A DNA stretch of 64,000 nucleotides, taken from the NCBI GenBank assembly GCA_942486035.1, contig CALNXK010000072.1, positions 1,107,001 through 1,171,000 of the forward strand, given 5' to 3'. Below the pieces are notes generated by a model. It was not told where the DNA came from. It ran no database searches and worked only from the letters and a program-made list of their open reading frames with translations. The translations under genes and the position numbers were made by a program. Position 1 is the first letter of the stretch; the number at the start of each line of letters is the position of its first letter. This DNA comes from Porites lobata (lineage: Eukaryota; Cnidaria; Anthozoa; Scleractinia; Poritidae). This document shows, piece by piece, positions 36,001 to 49,600 of this stretch.

Positions 36001-39000
36001 TAGAGGGCAAGGCCCTCCGGGCCTTGCCAATTCTTTGCCCGGGTGTCAAACTCAGTTGCCCTCCTGTTCAAAACCTTAATGAACCCCCTGTTTTTACATA
36101 CAGTTCAGTTTATTTGCTGGGAAACGAGTCTTTATTTTTTTTATTGTTATCGAAGAACATCTGTAAGCAGGGAGTACGTCAGCACAGAATTTAATTGTTG
36201 GCTAATTTCTGTAATCGTCCATCGTTCTGCTAGTGATAAGCTAGCCGTTGATTCACTCGTCTTGCTTGTTTGTGGACTGAGTCTTCCCCCAAGAGAGAGA
36301 AAGTGTTTCCAAGCAAAGATTTGTGAACTCGTGGCTGGCAAACTCTCCAAGTGTTTATACATACTTGTTTATACTTCAGCTACGCTTAACGAGTGTCTTT
36401 TGGTCCATAACTTTCAAAACAGCTGCTCCACAGAATGTCACTGATTACACGTAACAGTATATGTCCCAAAATCTACTTAAATTGGTCCCTTAGGGATTTG
36501 TTTCACGTCATCCTAACCATCTCTTACTTGCGGGCGCGAACAATAGAAACAACATCATTACCCAACGATTCCATACAAGCAAATCAAGATTGTTTCGGGC
36601 ATGCTGATTGTGTATTTCAACTTTAAGTACTTTCCTCAATGTACGCGCGAGCTACTAGAGTGCCTCCTTGCGGGGGCAATTACTGGTATCCCGTTTTCTT
36701 GAATCTCTTATATATAGATTTAGCCAAGGCTAAAAGCGAAGCTCCCATTAGTAAATTTATAACTTAAATCAGCCAATAAACTTGAATCCACAAATCAGTT
36801 AACTTAAGGGCACATTCATGTGACTTTTGAGGGAAAGGCTAATGGTAGCCTTATATATACACTCAAAAAATAGCAATCATCTTTGATCACATTCAAGATC
36901 CATAATGGCTCTTGATGACAGTAGATTAGGCCTGGAAAACAAATCAGGCCCAATTTTTTGCGTTCGACAAGTCTACTTTACAAAATCTTGCCAACCTTTT
37001 ATACTTTTCAAACACCGCATCTGAGGTGAAACAGTACTATTTATCTTAATTCACTCAGTCAATATTCAGGACGATCAATCGTGGGCTTTTAGCGAAACCG
37101 TTCAAAAAATTTCCAAAATCACCTATACGGCCGGCCAGCCGGTTCTCACGCTTGACAGGCGCCAAAAGTGCGAGTTGTGGTCGAGTGTTTGAATGAAAAT
37201 TAATAGAGTTACGCTTCAACACAATGTGTAATCTTAATAAGCGTTTGATACGAGCGGCATTTTGAATACTCCTGCAAGTGATGTTCATGAACAACTCATA
37301 AAAACAAACGGTAGAGCGACTAAAATTGCAAGAGACTACTAACAATCAATAAAAGAAATATAACTCGGTGAAACATTTACAGAGACAACAATTTTCATTC
37401 ACGAAGACAAGTATTAAAACAGAATCCACCAGGAAATTGAGTAATTTTAACTTTCAGTGGACAAAAACCTTGTACCGGTATAATTTAAAGAATACTGCAT
37501 TCTTTTTTACATTTTTCAAGGGCTAAAGATGTAATTAGTCATCTGTAATATATTAAACACCAAAGAAAATTTCTCATGGGAGTCCGAGAAAATGAATGTC
37601 AATTTCACAAGAATTGTAAAAACACAGGTAAAATTCTGAAAATTTCATGTGTAAGATGTAATTCAAAGTCTCAACGGTTGCTTGTGAGAAAGTTAACTGA
37701 CATAACACACACGTAACGTGAGCTTGGGATGCCTGTGGTATTATTACAAAAATGCAATCAATACTGTTGGGTATTTGCCGCTTCTATAATAGAGATACAC
37801 TGTATACTAAACTTCATTTAAACTTTGCGTAAGCATTTTTTGTTTTCAATTTATCCAGGGACTTCATCTCAAGAGAAATTAAAACTGAAGCTCTTATATG
37901 AAAAGTTTGGGAAAAAATGAAGTGCATTTGGGACAATATAGAAGTGGTCAATGAAACTTTTCTCAAGGGTAAAGTCATTTTTAGCACTGCCTGTTCAAGA
38001 TTTATTGAAGTACTCAAATGTATTTCGTTAAAAAAAGCCAGAATTACAGATCTACGTATAGTCAGATATATATAGTGAAGCATAATATTATTCACTTACC
38101 GCGCTGTTTTCTCCACAAGATCAACACAGTCAGGGTCACATAAGTGCTGTTGAGTGATATCCTAAAGTAAAAAGATGTTACACATAATGACTATCCTTAA
38201 AAATAAACTGTATGACATTTTGTCACTGCAATTTTCTCACGATTGTAGAGGTTTATTATTAAAGTAACTATATTAGCACAGTAACATCCACATGCATATA
38301 ATCAAATACCATCACATTTAGCAACATTGTAAATTAAAGATAATTATAAATAAAATACGGCCAAGAATATTTTTACCAGCATTATTTTAATAATTAAATT
38401 AAGTGTTCATCTAGCAAAAAAACACCAGTTGCACTATGCTAACAGTGAGGGTAAATTGACTGATATACCTTTCTGATCCCTCTGGTTCTATTCCATAAAA
38501 AATCAAACCATTCCCCCTCTCTGCCCAGCTCCACAAGATCCATAACATTTGTTGCCAAGTAATCCATTGTCATTTTGAGAACTGGAACAGGACGGAGTTC
38601 ATGCGGCAATGGCTCTTCCTGGAGGAGTAAAAATTACCTCAACATAAAACACTTAAGGAGAATCGAAGGAGTGAGACAAGGCTGTTGCTGATGTTGAATG
38701 AAATAAATAAACATTCTCTGTGACTGGTTTACATATTTGCAGTGTGGGAGTAATGATCAGCAAACCAACTATGCATAACTAAAGCTGAAGAGTTATTGTG
38801 CAAAAGTGGCGGCTGATCCAGACTCAATTCTATGACAAATCAGAAGTACTAAGACCAGTCTACTTCTTGATGCAATAAAATTTGTGGGCACTCTTCTTTG
38901 CGTGCTGTACAAAGTTCCGTTAATGTTCCAAAATTCGCGATCTTCACCGCAAAGCTGGAATTGTAACGGTTCACAATTATGATCGACTAATTTCCACACT

Positions 39001-42000
39001 TATAACGTTTCTAGTTATCTCCAAATGTCATTGGACCCTCTAAATGTTGGAATTTTGAAAACATATGGAGAAAACTTGGTAATCTCTTTCTTTGGTGTCT
39101 TGACTAAATTCTCCGAATTCAAATTAACCTTAGATGCGTCGTTTTTACAAATTGACAGGAAATATAATCCTTGTATTTCACATTTTTAAGGGAAAAATGA
39201 CTCTCCTTTCCACGGAAAAACACGAACCACGACTTACAATTCGCTTTCTTTAGGTGAAGAAGCAACTGAAGAATATATGTTTACGTGGCTTTAAAATAAT
39301 TTAATTACTGGCCTGTCACGCATTCCTAAAGAGTAGCGTTGGTGTATCGATCAATTTTATAATATTATTGTCTTTTCTTAAAAGGTAGTTATTGATTATA
39401 ATAAAATAATAATTAACTTGCATGATCAGTCCTCTTGTCAACACAATAAAATTTGTGGGCACTCTTTTTTGCGTGCCTAAATTGCTTTAACGCGAAAGCT
39501 TGGACGGCAGGTCTTGGTACACGGCACTATTAATAAAAATAAAATAAAAAATGCCTAACACCTAAAGCAAAAAGAATATTCTTTTATCTTAAAATTTTTC
39601 TTTAAAAAAGAGGAAATCCATTCCTGATTGGTTTTAACTGTAACAGAAATGGGATGGAAAATTTAGCTTTACTTTATGCAAATAAGCTTTAAATTTTAGT
39701 TTCATTCAAAGATCTTTAAAGCATTTATCAGTAGCAGAATGAAACGGAAAAACAGTTTTTTGACTGTGCTAAGGAAGACCAACTTACTTAGTTCAACGTG
39801 GCAATGCTAAAAGAAATCTCGCGTCACTTTGAAATACCATTCAAATCCAGAGAAAGAAAAAGAGATCTAATTGACACACTTTCGCCTTTCATACAGGAGT
39901 GCACGGGCTTTTCTCCATCAGCTCAGGAGTGAACATAGGGATCCTTAATTTAGTATGATTAACAGCAGCAATAACTTTTGGGATTTAACAGGAGATGGAC
40001 CGTAAACAATAACTATGCCTTTTTATGCATGCCATTCTTAACTTTTTCACTGAAATGTTGTTAAATAGCGATAAACATAATGCTCTGTTAATACCACCCT
40101 TAAGTTTGTAGGGTAACCTGTAGTTAGTTAGGGATCTAGGAAATGTGTATGCTGCTAAAAGGACTTTGCAGGTGTGGTCCTGTGGTGTCGCGCGGTATTC
40201 CTGAAGTTGTTTGCGAGCTATTTCCCAAAGACTAATTGATTATTCTGCAGTTGAAAATATTGTGCTAGTGCTCGTGAATAAGAGTGGCCGTGCCCAACTG
40301 ACTATTTGTAGCTAATTGTCGTGTATTACACCATGGGCTGTCATAGCCTTGTCCTAGTAGCGGTATCGGGGATAGACTCAGTTGAAACGGTCGTGGAATG
40401 AATAAATACAACAGCACAGTATTTCCCACCCAGCAAAGAATCGAAATTAAAAGTGATAAAATTGTATGATTATCAAAAACTTTCACCGCAAAAAGGTAAA
40501 AGAAAAAAAAATATAAACGGTCACTCTGGAGGAATGAGTGACCTGCCACAGTAATTAAATTATTTTAAGCCACGTAAACATAACTTTTCCAGCTAATTCT
40601 TCCTCTAAGGAAACAGACCTTAAAGGAATTCTAAGTCATGGTTCATGTTTTTCCGTGGAAAGGAGAGTTACTTTTTCCTTAATTAATATAATGTGAAACA
40701 CAAGGATTATATTTCCTGTCAATTTATTGAAACGACGCACCTAAGGTTAATTTGCATAGTCACATTCATCGTCGACAACAGAAAAGAAGCGTGTCAAAAA
40801 TAGAGTAGGCTACCATGGGGAGTTTTAAACAAACTTGGTTTTGGGAAGCCAAGTCCCAGCGAGATTTCTTGAATTATTCAAAGGGTCTTAGACACCTTAT
40901 AGCTGACAATTTTCAAGTTTACACCAATGCCTAAAGTGCTCTGCTGCCAATGCCATGCACATGGCCAAGAATAATTAACAATAGTGATCTTTTTTATTAC
41001 ATATTTCACCACAACAAGTATTTTTTAGAATTACTCTTCCAGGTTTCATTGATTACCTGGTTCTACTGTTTACTTGAAAGACTTTTCCATGTTGAATAAC
41101 TTCATGAAGAAGTCGAGGCATCGCAGTCGAGCTGGTCCGTTATGAGATATCTTTGTAACTTTTTCCGTCCACGCCAGCTGGCAATAAGTCAGGGGTCACC
41201 GTTTATCGGCTTTTCATTACTAACACGAACATGCAATGATTGCTTAACCAAAAGCTTTTTCCGGGAAAAAGCTTTAACCGTGAAAGTGTGCAACGGCTTA
41301 TGGTAATTAAGTTAAAAGGAGCACAAGCCTTTGTGACTCTACATAAAAGCTGGCCTTCAAGGTAACTGATGAGTTCATTGCAGTAGCAGTATAGGGCACA
41401 AATGTAATGAAGAGATAAGTTTAATAAAGTTTGGTCACAATGTCACAAGGGTACCAAGGGTAAATTTTCAATTCACACAATTATCTTAAAACATTTGTTA
41501 AAAGGGCCGAAAAAATGAACGGATACACGTAAAATATGCCCAGTGGTGGAAAATGGACACTTTCGAAACATATTTCGCCATACATGCTTTTTATGTGATC
41601 TTCTGACTCCATCAAAGATTCTTGTTCCTTAAACAGGTTTGGTACACAGTCCATAGCTGTTCTTAATTCATTGGAGTTAGTTTTCGATCATTCTAGATGG
41701 TAGCTCGTTTTAGCAAGGCATCTTAATTTTTGATTCTTAATTATTGACTTAAACCTACTCTATCATGTCAAAAAAGATTTTCTTTAAAAAAAGAAAAACA
41801 CCTTTTTTAAAGACATGAACTTTTAATACTAGCAATATGAGACATGCTATAATTCTTCGAAAATTTTGGGTCCCGCTTAAGTCGAATCGGCGTACAATAT
41901 TGCTTGTAATCAAACTGATAAAAAACAATTTAATTTCCTTTTAGTGATGTTGGAAAGATTAATGAAAATGAAGAAATGATCGTCGCAGTGAACACAGCTT

Positions 42001-42088
42001 ATGCAATTGAGGAAAGAAGCCTGAAAAAAAATTCAGAACTTCAACGGGGTTTGAACCCGTGACTTCGCGATTACCAGTACGATGCTCT

Positions 42089-42123
<35 letters not shown>

Positions 42124-45100
42124 AGGTCAATTGTGGATTCATATGTTCCCGTGAACGAAATGAGTGTTAATGATATATGAAGTAAATCATATATGAACTG
42201 CGGGAAATGAAAATGAAGAAATGATCGTCGCAGTGAACGCAATTTATACAATTGCGTAAAGAAGCCTGAAAAAAAGAAAGATTGTCGACCCTTTTATTTT
42301 TTTACGGCACGATTTTAAGTAGGTACCAAGGTCACACATGCACAAGATGATTCTTAAGTTACAAAAGCTGACAAACATTGTTTTAAAGAATAATACAAAG
42401 AATGGTAAAAGAGTGTCAAAAACGAATTCACCATGTGCAGATTCACCTGATCGGGATTCGGGATCGGCACCTGATCACAGTAGTATCCGTAATAGAGAGG
42501 TTAAGTTTATATGAATTTACTCTCTGGGGCCGAGATTTCGTGTCCGTTGTCCATATTAGAAAGAGTCAGTATTATGGAGGTTTTTTTTCTAAGAAAATAG
42601 ATGAGAATTTTGTCGGGACATTGGACACTGTCCGTAATAGAGAGAGTCCGTATTAGAGAGGTGTCCGTACCGAGAGGTTCGACTGTATTCTGTTCTACCA
42701 CTAATTATCATGTGAAAGGTTTGAATCCAGGAGTCATTTCAAAAGTAGGTTGAGTTTCATCGTCCGGGTAAACGTAGTCCTCAACAGGACTGTTGTTGTT
42801 GACATTGACTAATGTTTCGACAACCTGTGCAGTCATCTTCAGAGTCAAGGTAAGTTGTATCACGTCAGTTAATAGTATTATACTCTGGTTATAGAGCTAA
42901 ACTCTGGTGGTAAATAGGTTACTTTCCAAAATGTTAGTTTTCTTAATCATTGACTTCAACATACTCAGTCATGTCAAAAAAAAATTCTTTCAAGAGAACA
43001 CCATTTTTAAAGGCATCATTTTTTTTGAAAACTTGACATGCTATAATTCGTCGCTAGTACTCTCTAGGGTAGGTCCCGCTTTGGTTAAAGCGGCGTACAA
43101 TATTGCTTGTCCCCAACTTAACGGAAACACTTTGATTTCCCTTTATGCTGTGCTATTGAGGTTGGAAAGAGTGTGGACCCTTTTACCACGGTTTCCAGCT
43201 GATGCCAAGGCCACGCATGCGCAAGACACCTCTTCCGTCATAGCAACAAATAAGCTGAAAAGTAAAGTTCTACAGAATAATACAATGAATGGTAAAAACT
43301 TAAGAATAATTTGATGAATGGTAAAAGAGGGTCAAAAAATGTCTCTACCTACCGCGCGCAACGAAAAGCCTTTCCCATTAATAAAAAAGGAGTTCAGGAA
43401 ATTGATCTTTCACAGTTTAGCCTAAAAAATTACTACAAGGTCAATTCTCGTCGAAATATGTTTTTTAGGAAAATCAAGAAGATAGCTTTGTAAGCAGCTC
43501 GAACGTTTGACTCGTTGTTAAAAGGTTCTAAGTCAGAGTCCTCTGCTAAAGAAGTGTGGTTTCGGAAAATTAAATCGATTAATCTTCCCAAGTTTAAGAA
43601 TGATATCCGTAATTCAGAATTGCTACTTAACACTCCCAGTCACCTTGTTGATCTCGTTAACTGTTTTAATACTACTTTAAAGTCCATCACCGACAAACAC
43701 GCTCCCTGGCGGAAGAGATCCATGACTCAAAGAGTTCAAGCTCCATGGTTGTCTGATGAGATCAGATCTGCGAAACGTCGCCGAAGGATAGCTGAGCGTA
43801 ACTGGAGGTCTACAAAGTCTGAATCTGACTGGAGAACATTCAAACTTCTTCGGAACAAAGTTGTCTTTCTTATGAATAAGTCTCGTCGTGAATTTTACAC
43901 AGATTTTGTCAGCAGCATTTCTGGAGACCAACGCAAGCTTTTTGCTGCTACAAAGAAACTGTTCAATCAGACAGCAGATACGCCTTTTCCACCTCACGGC
44001 GATAAGTTAGCCTTGGCTAATGACATGGGGTCGTTCTTTATTAAGAAAATATCGGATCTTCGTGTTAGCCTTGATGCAACTGAGAATTTGTGCAGCACTG
44101 TTAACCGCCATTCTTCTCATTGTTCTTCGTCCTTTACTGCTTTTCACCGTGTAGACATGGACTCTTTAAGAAAACTTGTGCTCAGAGCGCCGACAAAATC
44201 TTGTTTACTTGATCCTGTTCCCACTAATATCTTGAAAGATTGCCGTGATGAGTTACTTCCAATATTATCTACTACGATAAACTTGTCGCTTGAATCAGGA
44301 TTCTTCCCTGACACTTGGAAAGAGTCGATTGTTACACCACTGCTAAAAAAACAAGGTCTTGACTTGGTTTTTAAAAACTTTCGACCGATCAGCAATCTTT
44401 CCTTTGTTTCAAAATTGGCTGAAAGAGTGGCAGCTGATCAGATTCAGTCCTACTTAAATGAGCATGATCTTTTTCCTTCATTGCAATCAGCCTATTGACA
44501 GCAACATAGCACAGAAACTGCCCTGCTTAAAGTCAAGAATGACATTCTGTTGAACATGGAAAATCAGAAGGTCACGTTGTTAGTGCTTCTTGATTTAGGC
44601 GCCGCGTTTGATACCGTGGACCATCGGATTCTCTTAGATCGCCTCCAGTTTGATTTTGGAATTTCAGGCTCTGCACTTAATTGGATTGAATCGTACCTTT
44701 CTAACAGAACCCAGCGCATCTATATAGACGGAGTTCTATCGAGTAGTTTTAATCTTAAATTTGGAGTTCCACAAGGCAGCTGTCTCGGGCCATTATTGTT
44801 TTCCCTCTATGCTAGCAAACTTTTTAAGATCGTCGAATCACATCTTCCTAATTCCCATTGTTATGCAGATGACACGCAACTTTACATCGCGTTTAGATCA
44901 GGAAATGATTTGGAGGAGACCGCTGCTATAACTGCCATGGAATCATGTATTGCTGATATCAGTCAATGGATGCATTCGGATAAGTTAAAACTGAATTCCG
45001 ATAAGACAGAATGTCTTCTGATTGGAACACGACAACAACTTCAGAAAGTCAGTAACATTAGTACCTTATCGGTTGGGGACTCCCAGGAACCTGGTTTGAT

Positions 45101-46581
45101 TCTAAAATGAGTATGCTAAGTCATATCAACAAGCTCATCCGCTTTCTATTATCTTTATAAAATGCGTAGAATTAGGAAATATTTAAGTCGTTCAGTCACC
45201 GAATCATTAGTTCATGCTTTTATCACCAGTAGAATAGATTATTGTAACAGTCTACTATATGGCCTCTCGACAGTTATCAAAGGTGTCCGTTGACAAGATC
45301 AGGATCGGCCAAGCTGAGGTATCGCCTGCCTCTTCAGTGCGCAATTTGGGCACCTGGTTCGATTCTCATCTTTACATGTCTACTCATGTGACTAAGACTT
45401 GTGCTAGCGCGTTTTATTATTTGTACAATATCCGGCACATTAGGAAGTATTTGTCTCGTGAGTCCACCGAGAGGCTTGTTCACGCGTTCATCACAAGCAG
45501 GCTTGACTACTGTAATGGTTTATTGTACGGTGCTCCTGAGTATCAAATTAAGAAACTTCAAAGAGTCATGAATGCCAGTGCTCGATTGGTTTACTGCGCA
45601 CCTAAGTATTGTCACGTTACTCCTTTGCTAAGAGAACTCCACTGGCTACCAGTGCGCTTACGCGTAGATTTTAAGATTCTCCTTGTTACATTTAAGATTC
45701 TTCACGGTGTTGCGCCTAGTTATCTTAACGATCTTGTCTCTGTCTCTGTCTTACCGGACTCACGTTACCAACTACGCCGTAACAATAATGGTGTATTATG
45801 AGAAAGACCTCGGCTAAGAACGAAGAAGACTTTGGGAGATCGCGCGTTATCGATGGCTGCCCCCTTTTTATGGAAGTCTTCCTCTGCCAATAAGACAGGA
45901 AACATCAATCGACTCTTTTAAACGCTCTGTTAAAACATATTTATTTAAAAAGGCTTTTAGTTAGATTATTTATTTATTTATTTATTTATTTTTGTTTTTG
46001 TTTTTTTTTTTTTTAAATATTGTAATTTTACCGAGTAATTTTACTGGTTTTTAATTTAGTTATTAATAATATTGTAATGCGCTTTTGAGTATTTTTATAG
46101 AAAAAGCGCAATATAAGTATTAAATATTATTATTATTAATTCACATATCATGAAACTCCAACGGATACAGAATGCCGCGGCTCGGTTGGTCACACCTAGA
46201 TTCTGCCATGTTACACCATTGCTTTTCCACCTTCATTGGCTTACAATAAGTTACCGTATAAAGTTTAAGATTCTACTTTTGACATTTAAGTGCTTATATG
46301 GTCAAGCTCCTAATTATCTAATTGATTGCATTACTATCAAAAAGCAATCCAGGTACTCTCTAAGGTCAAATGAGTCTATATTCCTCGAGTTACCAGGCAT
46401 TAAGACCCATCCAACTCTTGGCGATCGTGCATTCCAGTCAACTGCACCTTATCTCTGGAATGCATTACCTTCGGCAGTTCGCAACATGAAGACAAAGGAC
46501 ACTCTTAAGACTGCTGTTAAAACTCATTTTTTCAATTTAGCTTTTAAATAGATTTAATTGTAAATGGCTTTTATAATAGGG

Positions 46582-46648
<67 letters not shown>

Positions 46649-49600
46649 TTTTTATTTATAGTTTTTAATACTTTCTTATGCTTTAGTCACCTTTAACATA
46701 AATTTAATATAACAATATTGTACGCGCAACCGAATATATTCATATAGAGGTTTGCGCTATATAAATGTAATTTATTATTATTATTATTACTATTGTTGTC
46801 GTTGTCAAAGGAAGCACAACGTTCAACAAACAGTCAATATTCTTTTCTACCACCGAGTATCATCTTCGGGCCTTATTCTTTCCCGAAGTCACCTTTCTTG
46901 GTGTATGAAGTTTTTATTGAAATTTAGGGACTTGTCAGAAATTAGCAGGGGGGGGGGGGGTGGGAATTTTAAATTTGGGTTCGGAAATGAGGTGACCCAT
47001 CCCTGCAATGGGAGTGAAATTTGCTAACCCTCCCCATGACCTTGGCCTAAAATATCATGACCCTCCCCCTCTTGTATAAATGATAAAATCTAGTTCTTGC
47101 AATACACTAGGGTGAGTCACTATTATGAAAGCTCAAAATATATTTCTAATCTGTTCTTTGTAATGCGATATACATACATTTTAGATGACAGCATTAAGAG
47201 TCCGACTCTGATTCTGACAGCTGATCACTCGACTCTCCTATTTCTTCCAGGTTTTTTTTAAAAAAAATAAAGAACTTCTTTTTTCTTCTGTGGGTGAACC
47301 TCTACATGATCACGGACACATATTTGCATGACCCTCCCCCTTTAAACGGCCCATTTTTCATGACCCCTCCCTTTTCTGCAGTCTCAAAAAGTTGTGACCC
47401 TCCCACGGTTTCCACCCCCCCTCCCTCCCTGCTAATTTCCGACAAGTCCCTTACTTCGAGCTTACAGAAAGGTAAACATCGGTGGTGATTAGGTGTCGAA
47501 ATCGTTAGGTTTTCTTTTTATCACTAGATTTCTTTTCACAGTTTCCAATCCTGGAAAGAATGTCCACACTCCCACGTCAACGTTACATTCGGATAAAAAG
47601 TAAACGCGTCAAAGCAAGTTCAACTTCTTTTACCTTGTAATAACAAATAAACTAAAATATAGATTGACTTACACAGAATAATTCAATGAATGGTGAAGGA
47701 GGATCATAAACGAGGTTCTACGAACCACGTCCATCGAACCCGGCATGGTGAAAATGCCCACATTTTTGACACCCTATAATCAAAACTCACCATGGGGAAG
47801 GACCCTAAAAATGACCTGTTTCATAGCTCTCGACAAGGAAAAAAAAACAAAAAAATGCTCTTTGTAGCGTTGAGTCTCGCTTGCTTGGAGATAAGTTTTA
47901 TTGCCAGCTGGTGCTGTTATGCTACTTTTTCGTTTGGAATACAAAACGAGTGTTATATGTCATAATGTAAATACTCAAAACGTATAAATTGCAAAGAGAG
48001 ACAGGAAAACCTTCTGCACCTTGATATCGCTTTAGTGAGGAGAACTCTTTCAGAGATTTTATACTCAAAAAATTGAACATTGATTTTTAGCAGTATAAAT
48101 ATATATACCTTCTATGTAGCGGACAAGATACGGCTCGGTACAGTTTTTGTTCAGCACAGGAAATGTGTAAGTTTAGCAGAACCTTATACAACAGACAGTT
48201 AATTTAGTTCGCGCGAATTCCTGTTGAATTTGTGGTCCGTTTGTTAAGAGGTGATATCAAAATTGCGTGAAAGTAATTACACTTTCCATGGCTGCTTAGT
48301 ACCTGCTTTTAATATCTTCGTGCAGTTGATGTTTACGCGATCTCAGAGTACATTTAGAGCTGTATACAGCGTGCATTTTATCACAGTATCACTGGAATAA
48401 AGCTGTCTCACTTCCAGGAGAATTTCAGTTTCTCATCAAAACAATCACTGATTCAGTCAGACTCGGAGTAGTTTACTTACATTTAGTGCTCAGTACAGCC
48501 AGCGGGGTTATGTTTTCTGAAATCTACACTATCTGCGGCCCACATCACCACGATCCTCAATTTATTTATTTATTTTATTTTCAAGTTTTTTTAACCGATT
48601 CTCGATCCCCGATTCTCGATCCTAGTTTTCCAGTGAACCCCGAAGTTTTGCTCATGAAGATTGTTCTTTTTTTCGACCAATGAAGTAATCAACTGTTCCA
48701 AAGTAATCAACGCTTTCAAACGACAGAATTCGCGAAACGACCCATTCCGAAACCACTCGACATCTTTTAGTGTTGGTCTACCACGAATGGCGTGTGGATT
48801 TGTAAGCGACATGACCGTATAATGCATTAATCTGTCCAAGTTATTATTCTCAAAACATAGCATTCTGAAAATTGTACGTTGTTTTCCAAACGTGCAGATG
48901 AGAGCATCGTGACGATTCTCATCCCCAGATTCTGCGCAACCCTGACCCCCTACACGTGTTTACAAAACTATCCCTTCTGTCACATTCAGCTCTGTGTTTA
49001 ATTTTTCGTACGTGAATGCCATAACCAAATTATTACAAATAGCTCTCTAGAGAGAGCACGCGTTTACAGTTTTTAATTTATGTCTGTTTTGCACTTGCAA
49101 TTTTATCACCTTACCATGTCATATAAGCGTGAAACGTAACCTGTTTGGTCGAAAAAAATAATAAAGCGGGATTTCTTGCATGGAAGAAAAAAATTTTACC
49201 AAAGAACTACGTGATAAACATTGCGCGTTATTTCAGTCATCTCCAAAATTAAACCGCATGCTCTTCACAATACTCATTTGCATACAACGAAAGTCGTCAC
49301 GATTCTTATCCCCAGTTTTCACAGTCTCAGCTAGCAACGCCTGGGACCATGGCCGACCATTGGGAAGACCGACGAAAAAAAAAAACGACTGCATTTTTAG
49401 AGTCTCGCTCTGCTAAAGCAAGTTTGACTAAAAAAAAGCGACTACCAAGTTTTCTCCATATGTTTTCAAAATTTCAACATTTAGAGGGTCTAATGACATT
49501 TGGTGATAACTAGAAACGTTATAAGTGGGGAAATTAGTCAATCATAGGTGAACTGTTACAATTCAAGCTTTGCGGTGAATATGGCGAATTTGGGAACATT

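Larger units (their letters stand above)
34781..36690. repeat. Large dispersed repeat, copy B, with inversion and hAT-like insertion
   Basis: 34840-35025 is the inverse of 4105-4275, whereas 35030-35155 and 36091-36690 are direct matches to 4460-5320. So copy B has its first block flipped relative to copy A. A 935-bp element interrupts it at 35156-36090. Confidence 0.65.
41730..42430. repeat. Duplicated segment, copy 1, interrupted by a SINE
   Basis: 41730-41960 and 42284-42430 match 42932-43340 in direct orientation (ggcgtacaatattgcttgt, atgctataattc, aatggtaaaagag). A third, partial copy is at 47620-47720. The SINE at 41961 is absent from copy 2, so it inserted after the duplication. Confidence 0.7.
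43500..46795 (+). mobile_element. CR1/L2-like LINE B, 5'-truncated, split by LINE A
   Basis: The part right of the endonuclease to the 3' end is present: 43515-45110, 45111-45257 and 46141-46795. It ends in gcgctatataaatg followed by (ATT)n near 46790. The LINE A fragment (45258-46140) lies in the middle of a codon run, between LLYGLS and HIMKLQRIQNAAARLV. Confidence 0.85.

Noticed and set aside
42907..43314. 135-codon plus-strand ORF
   Set aside because: It lies in the duplicated non-coding segment; the other copy is not open.
48591..48863. 90-codon minus-strand ORF
   Set aside because: Mixed composition, no recognisable domain and no splice sites in the phase of the gene.
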